64,000 nucleotides of DNA from Gemmobacter sp034519525. GTDB lineage: Bacteria; Pseudomonadota; Alphaproteobacteria; Rhodobacterales; Rhodobacteraceae. Below the pieces are notes generated by a model. The model made no database searches and was not told the origin of the DNA. It was given only the letters and a program-made list of their open reading frames with translations. Shown piece by piece: positions 51,480 through 59,552 of this stretch. The position numbers and the translations under genes are program-made. Positions within the stretch are counted from its first letter, which is position 1, and each line of letters opens with the position of its first letter. The DNA lies in the NCBI GenBank assembly GCA_034519525.1, contig JAXHOJ010000015.1:50954-114953 (forward strand). The letters run 5' to 3'.

Positions 51480-52046
51480 TCAGGCCAGCGCCCGGGCTGC
51501 GGTTTCCAGCGCGTGCCAGAGGGCGGCAGCCGAGGAGCGCGGGCCGATCACGCTGATCCGGCCCGGCTCGCGCCAGATCAGATAGCAGCCGATATGTTCG
51601 ATCACCGTGCGGGTGGCATGGCCGGGGGCAAGACCGCGCAGATCCACCGGGCAGAGCCGTTCAAACAGCGCGGGCAGGTTTTCCCCCCGGATGTCAAAGC
51701 GCGCCCAGCCATCGGTCTGTTCGGTGATGGAGCCGGTATCGCCGAAGAGGCCGCGCAGATGACGGTGGATATCTTCGTGGCTGGCGAAGGGGGCCTCGAC
51801 CATCCAGCTGTCCTGGGCCAGCCAGAAGGCCGCATAGGGCGCGCCCGGCAGCCAGCAGGCCGGGCCGGGCAGGGGCAGACCCGCTGCCGCCGCGCGGTCT
51901 GCCACAGCGGCGGATTGTCCGGCGCGGGCGGTCAGAGAGCCAAGCGCGGTATCCACCACCTCGGTCAGGGCGAAGGCGCCGATATTATGCTGTTCCGGCA
52001 GGGCATGGCCCAGCGGGGTGCGGGGGGCAAGGGTCAGGTCAGCCAC
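51480..52046 (-). CDS. soxG: Sarcosine oxidase gamma subunit family / N-methylglutamate dehydrogenase small subunit
   Basis: A 188-residue protein from GTG 52046, giving VADLTLAPRTPLGHALPEQHNIGAF. Family-typical parts are PGPACWLPGAPYAAFWLAQDSWMVEAP, ITEQTDGWARFDIRGENLPALFERLCPVDLRG and ATRTVIEHIGCYLIWREPG. The start overlaps the end of soxA by 8 bases. The gamma subunit is structural, part of the heterotetramer. With GMAS- and Mgs-like genes nearby the probable enzyme is N-methylglutamate dehydrogenase (MgdD). Confidence 0.85.
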   Translation of the reverse strand: MADLTLAPRTPLGHALPEQHNIGAFALTEVVDTALGSLTARAGQSAAVADRAAAAGLPLPGPACWLPGAPYAAFWLAQDSWMVEAPFASHEDIHRHLRGLFGDTGSITEQTDGWARFDIRGENLPALFERLCPVDLRGLAPGHATRTVIEHIGCYLIWREPGRISVIGPRSSAAALWHALETAARALA

Positions 52047-54942
52047 GGAGACGGTCTCCTTCCGGGTCAAAGAAATGCGGGCTGGTGATTTCCACCTCGA
52101 CCTCGGTTTTGGCCAGCAGGTTGACCGCGCGCAGGCGCTGGCCGCGCCGGGCATCGCCGCCCTTCAGATAGCCGAGCGAGATCATATGCCCCAGATGCGG
52201 CGAATGGACGGTGGAGGTGATCCAGCCCAGATCGCTGGCGGCCACCGCATCGGCGCCCTTTTCCAGGAAATGCGCGCCGGAGGTGAGCTTGTCGCCTGCG
52301 TTCACCGGCTTCACGCCGACCAGACGATAGCCGTTCGGATCCACCATGCCTTCACGCTGCGACAGGGCCATCCCGATGCTGTCTTTCTTCTTCGACACCA
52401 TCTTGCCCAGCCCCATGTTCAGCGCGGTGGACTGGCCGTTCAGCTCGTTCCCTGCGACATGGCCCTTTTCGACGCGCATCACCCCCAGCGCCTCGGTGCC
52501 ATAGACCACGGCATCATATTCCGCCCCCGCCGCCATCAGCGCCCGGATCAGCGCATCGCCATAGCGGGTGGGCACGGCGATTTCATAAGCCAGCTCGCCC
52601 GAGAAGGAGATGCGGAAGATCCGCGCCCGCAGGCCGCCGATGGTGATTTCGGCGCAGCCCATATAGGGCAGGGCGGCATCGGAAATATCCTGATCTACCA
52701 GCTTGGCCAGCAGGTTGCGGGCATTGGGGCCCGCCACGGAATACTGCGCCCAGGCCTCGGTGGTGGAGATCAGCTGCACATCCATATCGGGGTACAGACA
52801 CTGGCGCAGGAATTCCAGATGGCGGAACACGCCCACCGCATTGGCGGTGGTGGTGGTCATCACATATTCGCTGTCGCCCAGCCGGGCGGTGGTGCCATCG
52901 TCGAACACCATGCCATCTTCGCGCAGCATCAGCCCGTAGCGGCATTTGCCCACCGCCAGCGTGCTGAAGGTATTGGCATAGGCCTTGTCCAGAAACGCCC
53001 CGGCATCGCGGCCCTGAATGTCGATCTTGCCCAGCGTCGTCACATCGCAGATGCCGACCGAGGCGCGCGTGGCCAGAACCTCGCGGTCCACGCTTTCGCG
53101 CCAATGGGTTTCGCCCGCGCGGGGCAGCCATTGCGCGCGCAGCCACTGGCCCACCTCGACAAAGACGGCGCCCTGTTCCGTGGCCCAATGGTGGCTGGGG
53201 GTCAGGCGTTTCGGCTTGAACTCCTGCCCGCGCGACCGGCCCGCCAATGCGCCCATGGCGACCGGGGTATAGGGCGGGCGGTAGATGGTGGTGCCGGTTT
53301 CGGGGATCGGCCTGCCGGTCAGTTCGGCCATCACGGCCAGGCCCAGCACATTGCCGGTTTTGCCCTGATCGGTGGCCATGCCCAGGGTGGTATAGCGTTT
53401 CAGATGTTCGACCGAGACATAGTTTTCCTGATGCGCCAGCGTCACATCCTTGACGGTGACATCATTCTGCTGGTCGATCCAGGCGCGGCCCTTGCCCGGC
53501 ACATGCCATTTCGGCGTGATGCTGACCGGGGCATCCTCGGCCTCGGGCAGATCGCGGGCGGGGGCGGTGAAGCCCAGATCGGCCAGCGCGGCCTCGGCCT
53601 GCGCCACGCCGCTGTCCAGCGCGCCATGGGTGGAGAGGCGGCCCGCCGCAGCCCCGGCCACGCTCAGGCCCGGGGGGCCACCGGCGCCGGGCAGGAAGGC
53701 GGCGATGCCCTCATCCCAGACCGGGCGCGACCGATGATGCGAATGGATGTTCACATTCGGGTTCCAGCCACCAGACACGCCAAGTGCATCGCAGCGGAAG
53801 GTTTCGGTGCCATTGGGCGTGCGGATGGTGACGGATTTCAGGCCCAGACGGCCTGCAGTGCCGATCACCTCTTCGCCACGGCGGGCGTCGATCACCCGCA
53901 CCTCGATGCCACGGGCGCGCAGATCGGTGGCGGTGCGCAGCCCGTCGTCATTATTGGTGAAGACGGCGGCGCGCCTGCCCACCGCCACGCCCCAGCGGTT
54001 GGCATAGGCGCGCAGGGCGCCCGCCAGCAGGATGCCGGGGCGATCGTTGTTTTCAAAGGCGATCGGGCGTTCGGTAGCGCCGCCGGCCAGGATGCTGCGC
54101 CGGGTATAGATGCGCCAAAGGATCTGCCGGGGCTTGCCGGGCAAGGGCGCGGGCAGGTGGTCGCTGACCCGTTCCACCGCTGCATAGATGCCGTGATCCA
54201 TGGCGCCCAGAATGGTGGTGCGCGGCATCAGCCGCACATTGGGCTGGCTGCGCAGCTCTGCCACACATTTGGCCGCCCAGTCGGCGCCGGGGCGCCCCTC
54301 GACCTGATGGGTTTCGGCATTCAGCCGCCCGCCCATGCGGAAATCCTCATCCGCCAGGATCACCCGCGCGCCCGCGCGCCCGGCGGTCAGCGCCGCCATC
54401 AGCCCGGCGGGGCCCGCGCCGATCACCAGCAGATCGCAATGCAGGAACCCCTTGTCATAGCTGTCGGGGTCATCCAGCCGTGACAGGCGGCCAAGGCCTG
54501 CGGCATGGCGGATGATCGGCTCATACAGCTTTTCCCAGAACGCGCGGGGCCACATGAAGGTCTTGTAATAGAACCCGGCGGTCAGGAAGGGCGACAGGTG
54601 ATCGTTGATCGCCATGGCATCGAAGGCAAGCGATGGCCAGCGGTTCTGGCTGTTGGCCTCCAGCCCGTCGAACAGTTCGGCCACCGTGGCGCGGGTATTG
54701 GGCTCCTGCCGGGCGCCGCAGCGCAGTTCCACCAGCGCATTGGGTTCCTCCGATCCGGCAGAGATCGGGCCGCGCGGGCGGTGATACTTGAAGCTGCGCC
54801 CCATCAGGCGCACGCCATTGGCCAGCAGCGCCGAGGCGAGCGTATCGCCGGGGTGGCCGTGATATTCATGGCCATCGAAGGTGAAGCGCAGGCTGCGATT
54901 GCGGTCGATCTGGCCGCCGGAAATGCGGTTGGACTGCGTCAT
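52039..54942 (-). CDS. soxA: Sarcosine oxidase alpha subunit family / N-methylglutamate dehydrogenase large subunit
   Basis: A 967-residue protein. The N-terminal 2Fe-2S-like/SoxA fold (FTFDGHEYHGHPGDTLASALLANGVRLMGRSFKYHRPRG) is followed by the dinucleotide domain CDLLVIGAGPAGLMAALTAGRAGARVILADED (about 170-200). A C-terminal GcvT-like folate-binding region begins with GAVFVEVGQWLRAQWLPR. Later parts include VGICDVTTLGKIDIQGRDAGAFLDKAY and YVMTTTTANA. In the homologous enzymes this subunit oxidises the N-methyl group and passes C1 to tetrahydrofolate. Length matches the family. It overlaps soxD (ATGA) and soxG. Confidence 0.95.
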   Translation of the reverse strand: MTQSNRISGGQIDRNRSLRFTFDGHEYHGHPGDTLASALLANGVRLMGRSFKYHRPRGPISAGSEEPNALVELRCGARQEPNTRATVAELFDGLEANSQNRWPSLAFDAMAINDHLSPFLTAGFYYKTFMWPRAFWEKLYEPIIRHAAGLGRLSRLDDPDSYDKGFLHCDLLVIGAGPAGLMAALTAGRAGARVILADEDFRMGGRLNAETHQVEGRPGADWAAKCVAELRSQPNVRLMPRTTILGAMDHGIYAAVERVSDHLPAPLPGKPRQILWRIYTRRSILAGGATERPIAFENNDRPGILLAGALRAYANRWGVAVGRRAAVFTNNDDGLRTATDLRARGIEVRVIDARRGEEVIGTAGRLGLKSVTIRTPNGTETFRCDALGVSGGWNPNVNIHSHHRSRPVWDEGIAAFLPGAGGPPGLSVAGAAAGRLSTHGALDSGVAQAEAALADLGFTAPARDLPEAEDAPVSITPKWHVPGKGRAWIDQQNDVTVKDVTLAHQENYVSVEHLKRYTTLGMATDQGKTGNVLGLAVMAELTGRPIPETGTTIYRPPYTPVAMGALAGRSRGQEFKPKRLTPSHHWATEQGAVFVEVGQWLRAQWLPRAGETHWRESVDREVLATRASVGICDVTTLGKIDIQGRDAGAFLDKAYANTFSTLAVGKCRYGLMLREDGMVFDDGTTARLGDSEYVMTTTTANAVGVFRHLEFLRQCLYPDMDVQLISTTEAWAQYSVAGPNARNLLAKLVDQDISDAALPYMGCAEITIGGLRARIFRISFSGELAYEIAVPTRYGDALIRALMAAGAEYDAVVYGTEALGVMRVEKGHVAGNELNGQSTALNMGLGKMVSKKKDSIGMALSQREGMVDPNGYRLVGVKPVNAGDKLTSGAHFLEKGADAVAASDLGWITSTVHSPHLGHMISLGYLKGGDARRGQRLRAVNLLAKTEVEVEITSPHFFDPEGDRLRG

Positions 54943-55226
54943 TTGCTGCGCCCCCGGCTGCGGGCCACATCGCGGGCCAGTTCCACCTGCGTGATCTCAT
55001 GCGTCAGCGTGTTGCGGGTGACCACCAGCCAGCTGCGGTCGCCCTGTTCGTGATACCACAGCTCGCGGTGTTCGCCTGCGGTGTTGGTGCGCTGATAGAG
55101 GTAATCGTGAAACGTCTCGACGGCGCCGGGGGCCAGGCCATCCGGCCGGTCGATCAGGCTGGCATCGCCCAGATAGACGAATTCCTGCGCATCGCGCGGG
55201 CCAAGGATCGGGTGGTTGATAATCAT
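54939..55226 (-). CDS. soxD: Sarcosine oxidase delta subunit family, zinc-cysteine motif absent
   Basis: A 95-residue protein: MIINHPILGPRDAQEFVYLGDASLIDRP, then FHDYLYQRTNTAGEHRELWYHEQGDRSWLVVTRNTLTHEI. Typical SoxD starts with a zinc motif of the form CPxCGPRD; here the equivalent is HPILGPRD, and there is no cysteine anywhere in the protein. The EHRELWYHEQGCR-like C-terminal ligand region also lacks its Cys (HEQGDRS). Loss of zinc ligands with conservation of the rest may mark the N-methylglutamate dehydrogenase branch (MgdB). The gene overlaps the start of soxA. Confidence 0.9.
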   Translation of the reverse strand: MIINHPILGPRDAQEFVYLGDASLIDRPDGLAPGAVETFHDYLYQRTNTAGEHRELWYHEQGDRSWLVVTRNTLTHEITQVELARDVARSRGRSK

Positions 55227-55277
55227 GGTCGGGGGCCTTTCAGGCGGCTGGCCATCTGCAGGCTGCGGTTTGCTGCT

Positions 55278-55350
55278 TTACCTTGGTCCAAATATCCATG
55301 CGACGCGCGGGGGCCCGCGCCGGGCATGGATATTTTTGCCAAGGTAAAAG
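55278..55350. repeat. Dispersed extragenic element, copy F: long inverted repeat
   Basis: TTTACCTTGGTCCAAATATCCATGC (from 55277) is mirrored by GCATGGATATTTTTGCCAAGGTAAA (to 55349), with a GC-rich centre that itself folds (GCGCGGGGGCCCGCGC). Here two element cores face each other, forming a stem of about 25 bp in the soxB-soxD gap of the same operon. Confidence 0.75.
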
Positions 55351-55389
55351 GGGCATCGGAGTGAGGGGGCGGGGAACGGCGTGCCATGG

Positions 55390-56652
55390 TCAGTGCAGGT
55401 TCGGCTGCGCGCCCTGACCTTTTTCGTCGATCATCCGCCCTTTCAGGAAGCGGTCGAAGCGATAGGCCCTTGCGGTGTCATGCGGGGTATCGGTGGCCAG
55501 CAGATGGGCGAAGGCCCAGCCCGAGGCCGGGGTGGCCTTGAAACCGCCATAGCACCAGCCGCCGTTGAAATAGAGCCCGTCGATATCGGTGCGGTCGATG
55601 ATCGGGCTGCCATCCATCGACATGTCCATGATGCCGCCCCAGCTGCGCAGCAGGCGGGCGCGGCCGATCATCGGCATCAGGCTCATGCCGCCTTCGGCCA
55701 CGTCTTCGACCACCGGCATGTTGCCGCGCTGGGCGTAGCTGTTGTAGCCGTCGATGTCGCCGCCGAACACCAGCCCGCCCTTGTCGGACTGGCTGACGTA
55801 GAAATGGCCCGCGCCATAGGTGATGACGCCGTCGATCAGCGGCTTGAGGCCTTCGGAGACGAAGGCCTGCAACACATGGCTTTCGATCGGCAGGCGGCGA
55901 TCCACCATGGCCATCACGCGCGAGGAATTGCCCGCCACCGCGACGCCCACCTTTTTCGCGCCAATGAAGCCGCGCGAGGTGTCAACGCCGGTGATGCGGC
56001 CGTTCTCAAGGCGCAGGCCGGTGACCTCGCAGTTCTGGATCAGATCGACGCCGCGCGCATCGGCGCCGCGCGCATAGCCCCAGGCCACCGCATCATGCCG
56101 CACCGTGCCGCCGCGGCGCTGCGCCAGGCCGCCCTTGATCGGGAAGCGGGCATTGTCGAAATTCAGGAAGGGATACATGGCGCGAACCTGCTCGCGGTCC
56201 AGCAGTTCGGCATCGGCGCCATGCAGGATCATGGCATTGCCGCGCCGCGTATAGGCATCGCGCTGGGCATCGCTGTGGAACAGGTTCAGGATGCCGCGCT
56301 GGCTGACCATGGCGTTGAAGTTGAAATCCTGCTCCAGCCCTTCCCAGAGCTTGAGCGAGAATTCATAGAACGGCTCGTTGCCATCCAGCAGATAGTTCGA
56401 CCGGATGATGGTGGTATTGCGCCCCACGTTGCCGCCGCCGAGATAGCCCTTTTCCAGCACGGCGATGCGGGTCTGACCGAATTCCTTTGCCAGATAATAG
56501 GCGGTGGCAAGGCCATGGCCGCCGCCGCCGATGATGATGAAATCATAGGATTTCTGCGGCTCCGGGTCGCGCCAGGCGGGCTTCCAGCCCTTGTGGCCCG
56601 TAAGCGCCTCCTTGATGACCCTGAACCCGGAATAGGCCCCGCTGCCGAACAT
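55390..56652 (-). CDS. soxB: Sarcosine oxidase beta subunit family / N-methylglutamate dehydrogenase FAD subunit
   Basis: A 420-residue flavoprotein of the DAO family. YDFIIIGGGGHGLATAYYLAKEFG (42-47 GGGGHG) binds FAD. His186 in RRGGTVRHDAVAWGYAR corresponds to the residue that carries covalent FMN in heterotetrameric sarcosine oxidase. VGVAVAGNSSRVMAMVDRRLPIESH and YFNGGWCYGGFKATPASGWAFAHLLA complete the typical pattern. It is first of soxB-soxD-soxA-soxG. The upstream 117 bp separates it from an EamA gene on the same strand. Confidence 0.95.
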   Translation of the reverse strand: MFGSGAYSGFRVIKEALTGHKGWKPAWRDPEPQKSYDFIIIGGGGHGLATAYYLAKEFGQTRIAVLEKGYLGGGNVGRNTTIIRSNYLLDGNEPFYEFSLKLWEGLEQDFNFNAMVSQRGILNLFHSDAQRDAYTRRGNAMILHGADAELLDREQVRAMYPFLNFDNARFPIKGGLAQRRGGTVRHDAVAWGYARGADARGVDLIQNCEVTGLRLENGRITGVDTSRGFIGAKKVGVAVAGNSSRVMAMVDRRLPIESHVLQAFVSEGLKPLIDGVITYGAGHFYVSQSDKGGLVFGGDIDGYNSYAQRGNMPVVEDVAEGGMSLMPMIGRARLLRSWGGIMDMSMDGSPIIDRTDIDGLYFNGGWCYGGFKATPASGWAFAHLLATDTPHDTARAYRFDRFLKGRMIDEKGQGAQPNLH

Positions 56653-56769
56653 GCGACTCTCCGTCTTTTCTTCGGGTCAGTATCGCGCGGCGGGGCGGCG
56701 GCGTGCCATCCGTTTCCGCCATCGAACCTGCCATATCGGACATGGGTGCAGGTGGTTACAACCCGCGTC

Positions 56770-57609
56770 TCAGGCCAGCGCCGCCAGGGTGGCGATGCCT
56801 GCGAAGACCAGCGCCACACCGGCGGCCTGCACCGGGCGCAATGTCTCGCCCAGAAAGCGCCAGGCCAGCAGGATGGTGATGATGCCGAAGATCGAAGAGG
56901 CGACGGCGGCATGTTCGGGATGGGGCAGGGCGCCTGCGGCAGAGACCAGCACCAGCGCCGTCACATCCAGCGTGCCCATCAGCACCATGGGGCGCCAGAC
57001 CTGCCGCATCGGCGCCAGCGGGATGCGGCGGGTGGCCAGCCACAGCAGCAGCAGCGCAAGGGCGACCAGCCGGGCGGCCAGGGTTGCGGGAAATTCGCCG
57101 GCCATGCGGGCGGCGGACTGGCCGAAATGGAAGGTCAGGGCAAAGCCCGCCGCCCCCGCCATCGCCCAGAGGATCGCGGCACGGCGCGGGCCGCTGGCCT
57201 GCCCCGGTTCGCGCGCCACCAGGGCGATGCCTGCGATGATGGTCAGCACCGCCAGCCAGTCGGGCAGGGCGACCGGACGCCCGGCCAGCATGGCCAGCGC
57301 CAGCGAGCCGAGCGGATAGGCGCCGCAGATCGGGGCAACCAAAGCCACCGGCCCGATGGCGAAGGCGCGATAGAGCCCGACCGAAGCCAGCACCAGCGCC
57401 ACGCCCGACAGGGCCGCCGCGCCAAGGGCCGCGCCCGTCATGCCCTGCCAGCCATGCCAGACGGCAAGCGGCAGCAGCACCAGCGATCCGGCGGCCAGCG
57501 ACAGGGTCAGCAGCAGGGCAAGGCCCGCCCGGCCCGCCACGCCGCGCAGGATGAAATCATGCAGGCCCCAGCTGAGTGCGGCGCCAAGGCCGAAAAGAAG
57601 CGAAAGCAT
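56770..57609 (-). CDS. EamA/DMT family transporter
   Basis: A 279-residue inner membrane protein with about ten helices in two EamA repeats. The first is LFGLGAALSWGLHDFILRGVAGRAGLALLLTLSL, ending GAYPLGSLALAMLAGRPVALPDWLAVLTIIAGIALVA. The second runs from LWAMAGAAGFALTFHFGQSAARM to SIFGIITILLAWRFLGETLRPVQAAGVALVFAGI. ATG 57609 is used; a long upstream extension has no homology. The family exports or imports small metabolites, with the substrate unknown. It precedes soxB on the same strand and may be co-transcribed. Confidence 0.87.
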   Translation of the reverse strand: MLSLLFGLGAALSWGLHDFILRGVAGRAGLALLLTLSLAAGSLVLLPLAVWHGWQGMTGAALGAAALSGVALVLASVGLYRAFAIGPVALVAPICGAYPLGSLALAMLAGRPVALPDWLAVLTIIAGIALVAREPGQASGPRRAAILWAMAGAAGFALTFHFGQSAARMAGEFPATLAARLVALALLLLWLATRRIPLAPMRQVWRPMVLMGTLDVTALVLVSAAGALPHPEHAAVASSIFGIITILLAWRFLGETLRPVQAAGVALVFAGIATLAALA

Positions 57610-57688
57610 GGGCAGCCCTTCCTGTTTTGCGCGACCAGAGTTCGGCCCGACCCTTGCGGGATCAAGGCTGTTCCGGCCTTGCAGGCGT

Positions 57689-58432
57689 TCAGTTCCGACG
57701 CAGCAGGTAGATATCCATGATCCAGCCATGGGCCGCACGGGCGGCGGCGCGGGTGGCGAGGATGCGCGGACCGGCCTCGGCCAGCGGGCCTGCATCGGTG
57801 ATCTGTTCGGCCATGCCCGCATAGGCGGCCCACCAGATCTGCAGCCCCTCGGGCGGCAGGCTCTGGAAGGAACATGCGCCATCCAGCATCACCACGCAGC
57901 TGTCGCAGCCGGAGGGAAAGCCCTCGTCGCGCAGGCGGCGGCCGGTGGTGATGACCACGGGGCCGTTGATCTCGTTCAGCGGAATGGCATGGGCGGCGGT
58001 CAGCGCCTGAATCGAGGTGATGCCGGGAATGACCTCGATCTGCGGGGCAGGGTGCAGCCGGGCGGCAATGCGCAGCGTGCTGTCATAGAGCGAAGGGTCA
58101 CCCCAGACCAGCAGCGCCACGCGGGGCGGCGATCCGGCGGCAGCGATGGCTTCGGCCCAGATCTGCGCAATGGCATCATGCCACAGATCCACCCGGTTGC
58201 GGTAATCGGGGATGGTTTCATCGCGGCCGGGCAGATCGAATTCGGCAATCCGCGTGGCGGGATTGGTGATGACCTCGGCCAGAATGGCATGGCGCAGTTC
58301 GGCCAGATCGGCCTTGGCCGCGCCCTTGCGCGGGATCAGGATCAGATCGGCGGCGTTCATGGCCCGCATGGCCTGCCGGGTCAGGTGATCGGGATTGCCG
58401 CTGCCGATGCCGATCAGCGTGAGGGTGAACAT
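57689..58432 (-). CDS. cobF: Precorrin-6A synthase (deacetylating)
   Basis: A 247-residue SAM-dependent methyltransferase of the tetrapyrrole (Corrin/Porphyrin) methylase fold. It has FTLTLIGIGSGNPDHLTRQAMRAMNAADLILIPRKG, LVWGDPSLYDSTLRI, EVIPGITSIQALTAAHAIPLNEI, and later FPSGCDSCVVMLDGACSF. CobF methylates C1 and releases the C20 acetyl group, and it defines the aerobic route. ATG 58432 gives MFTLTLIG. It lies downstream of the CbiM-like permease gene, probably in its transcript. Confidence 0.94.
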   Translation of the reverse strand: MFTLTLIGIGSGNPDHLTRQAMRAMNAADLILIPRKGAAKADLAELRHAILAEVITNPATRIAEFDLPGRDETIPDYRNRVDLWHDAIAQIWAEAIAAAGSPPRVALLVWGDPSLYDSTLRIAARLHPAPQIEVIPGITSIQALTAAHAIPLNEINGPVVITTGRRLRDEGFPSGCDSCVVMLDGACSFQSLPPEGLQIWWAAYAGMAEQITDAGPLAEAGPRILATRAAARAAHGWIMDIYLLRRN

Positions 58433-58560
58433 GGGGGGAAACCTTTCTGTCACCGGGGGTTATGGCGCGGTGGGGCGGGGGCTGGCAAGGGGGGCGATGG
58501 CAAACGCCGCCCCTTGGGGGGCGGCGCAGGAAGGGTTTGGTAAAAGTCAGGCAGCAGACG

Positions 58561-59238
58561 TCAGGCCGTGGCGAACAGGCGGCGCGTGAACAGGCCCGAA
58601 CCGGCCAGCCCTTTGGCCGATTTCGCCCCGGCCAGCACCGCCAGATCGACCAGCGGCTCGATCAGCACGACCATCATATAGGCCACCCCGAAGGTGGATA
58701 CCGAGGCAAAGGCATCGGCCGAAAAGCCCATGCCGTAGAACGCCCAGAAGGCCACCCAGGCGACGATGCCGCCCTGATAGGCGGTCGACAGGGCAAAGGC
58801 CTGGCCATAGCTCAGGTCGACATAGGCGGTGCCCGGCGCGATGACGCGTTTGGCCAGCGCCTGGATGCCGAACAGCGGCACCAGCAGCGTGGTGACGTTC
58901 ATGCCATATTGCGGCAGGTCGAAGGGCGCGAAGAACAGGCCCTGCACCAGCAGACCCAGCGCCAGCCCGATGGCGGCAGGGGCCGCGCCGAACAGCAGGA
59001 ACAGGGTCGATCCGAGGATGAAATGCACCTCGGATACGCCCACCGCGAAATGCGGCATCACCTCGAAAAACACGAAGACAGCCGCGGTGGCCAGCACGCT
59101 GCGCAGCGCGAGCGAGCCCGCGCCCTGCTGGCGCACGGCATCCCATGCCAGTTTTGCGGTATAAAGGGCGGCGGTTGCGGCGGTTGCGGCACCCAGCAGC
59201 AGTTTGGCCCCGGCAACGAGGCCCGGTTCGATATGCAT
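58561..59238 (-). CDS. CbiM-like energy-coupling factor transporter permease (probable cobalt uptake)
   Basis: A 225-residue protein from ATG 59238, MHIEPGLVAGAKLLLGAATA (CbiM proteins begin MHI-x-(D/E)G). About six hydrophobic segments include ALRSVLATAAVFVFFEVMP, ILGSTLFLLFGAAPAAIGLALG and GIVAWVAFWAFYGMGFS. The histidine-containing VGVSEVHFILGSTLFL is the usual metal-site region. No CbiN, CbiQ or CbiO lies adjacent. A cobalamin riboswitch precedes it, supporting a cobalt function in corrinoid synthesis. Confidence 0.85.
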   Translation of the reverse strand: MHIEPGLVAGAKLLLGAATAATAALYTAKLAWDAVRQQGAGSLALRSVLATAAVFVFFEVMPHFAVGVSEVHFILGSTLFLLFGAAPAAIGLALGLLVQGLFFAPFDLPQYGMNVTTLLVPLFGIQALAKRVIAPGTAYVDLSYGQAFALSTAYQGGIVAWVAFWAFYGMGFSADAFASVSTFGVAYMMVVLIEPLVDLAVLAGAKSAKGLAGSGLFTRRLFATA

Positions 59239-59284
59239 ATTGCGCTCCATTGCCGTCACACCCGACGGCCTTGCGTTTCTTTTG

Positions 59285-59500
59285 CTGCGAGGCCGGTCTC
59301 CTGGCTTGCGGGTCAGGGCGCTTCCCCCGCCTTCCCGGCGCTGAACCTGCGGTTCAGCCACCAGTGGCCTTTGGGGGGCGCTCACCGCTTACAGTCGCGG
59401 GGGCGGCTGGGGCGTCGGGTGCCGCAAATTGGTCCACCCTTCCCCATTCCCGATTGAGTCCGGTGCTTTGCACCTGATGGACACCTTGCTTCACCGTTCT
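59285..59500 (-). promoter_or_regulatory. Cobalamin (AdoCbl) riboswitch
   Basis: On the minus strand the 3' part reads GCAAGCCAGGAGACCGGCC, the conserved B12-box end. Upstream of it are GGCCACTGGTGGC (CCACTG segment), GGGAAGGGTGGACCAA and a 5' stem with GGTGTCCATCAGGTGCAAAGCACC. Element order and spacing fit the cobalamin class. It is followed 46 bases later by the CbiM-like permease ATG, so high adenosylcobalamin would reduce expression of that gene and probably cobF. Confidence 0.88.
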
Positions 59501-59552
59501 GTGAGCAAATCGCCCCCACGTCAAGCGCGGGATGCGGCAGATGGGCGGCGGT

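Noticed and set aside
52018..54483. Plus-strand open frame of 821 codons
   Set aside because: It lies wholly antisense to the soxA-family gene, which has full family homology.
55381..57720. Plus-strand open frame of 779 codons
   Set aside because: Antisense of soxB, the intergenic gap and the EamA gene. Low-complexity translation with no recognisable motif.
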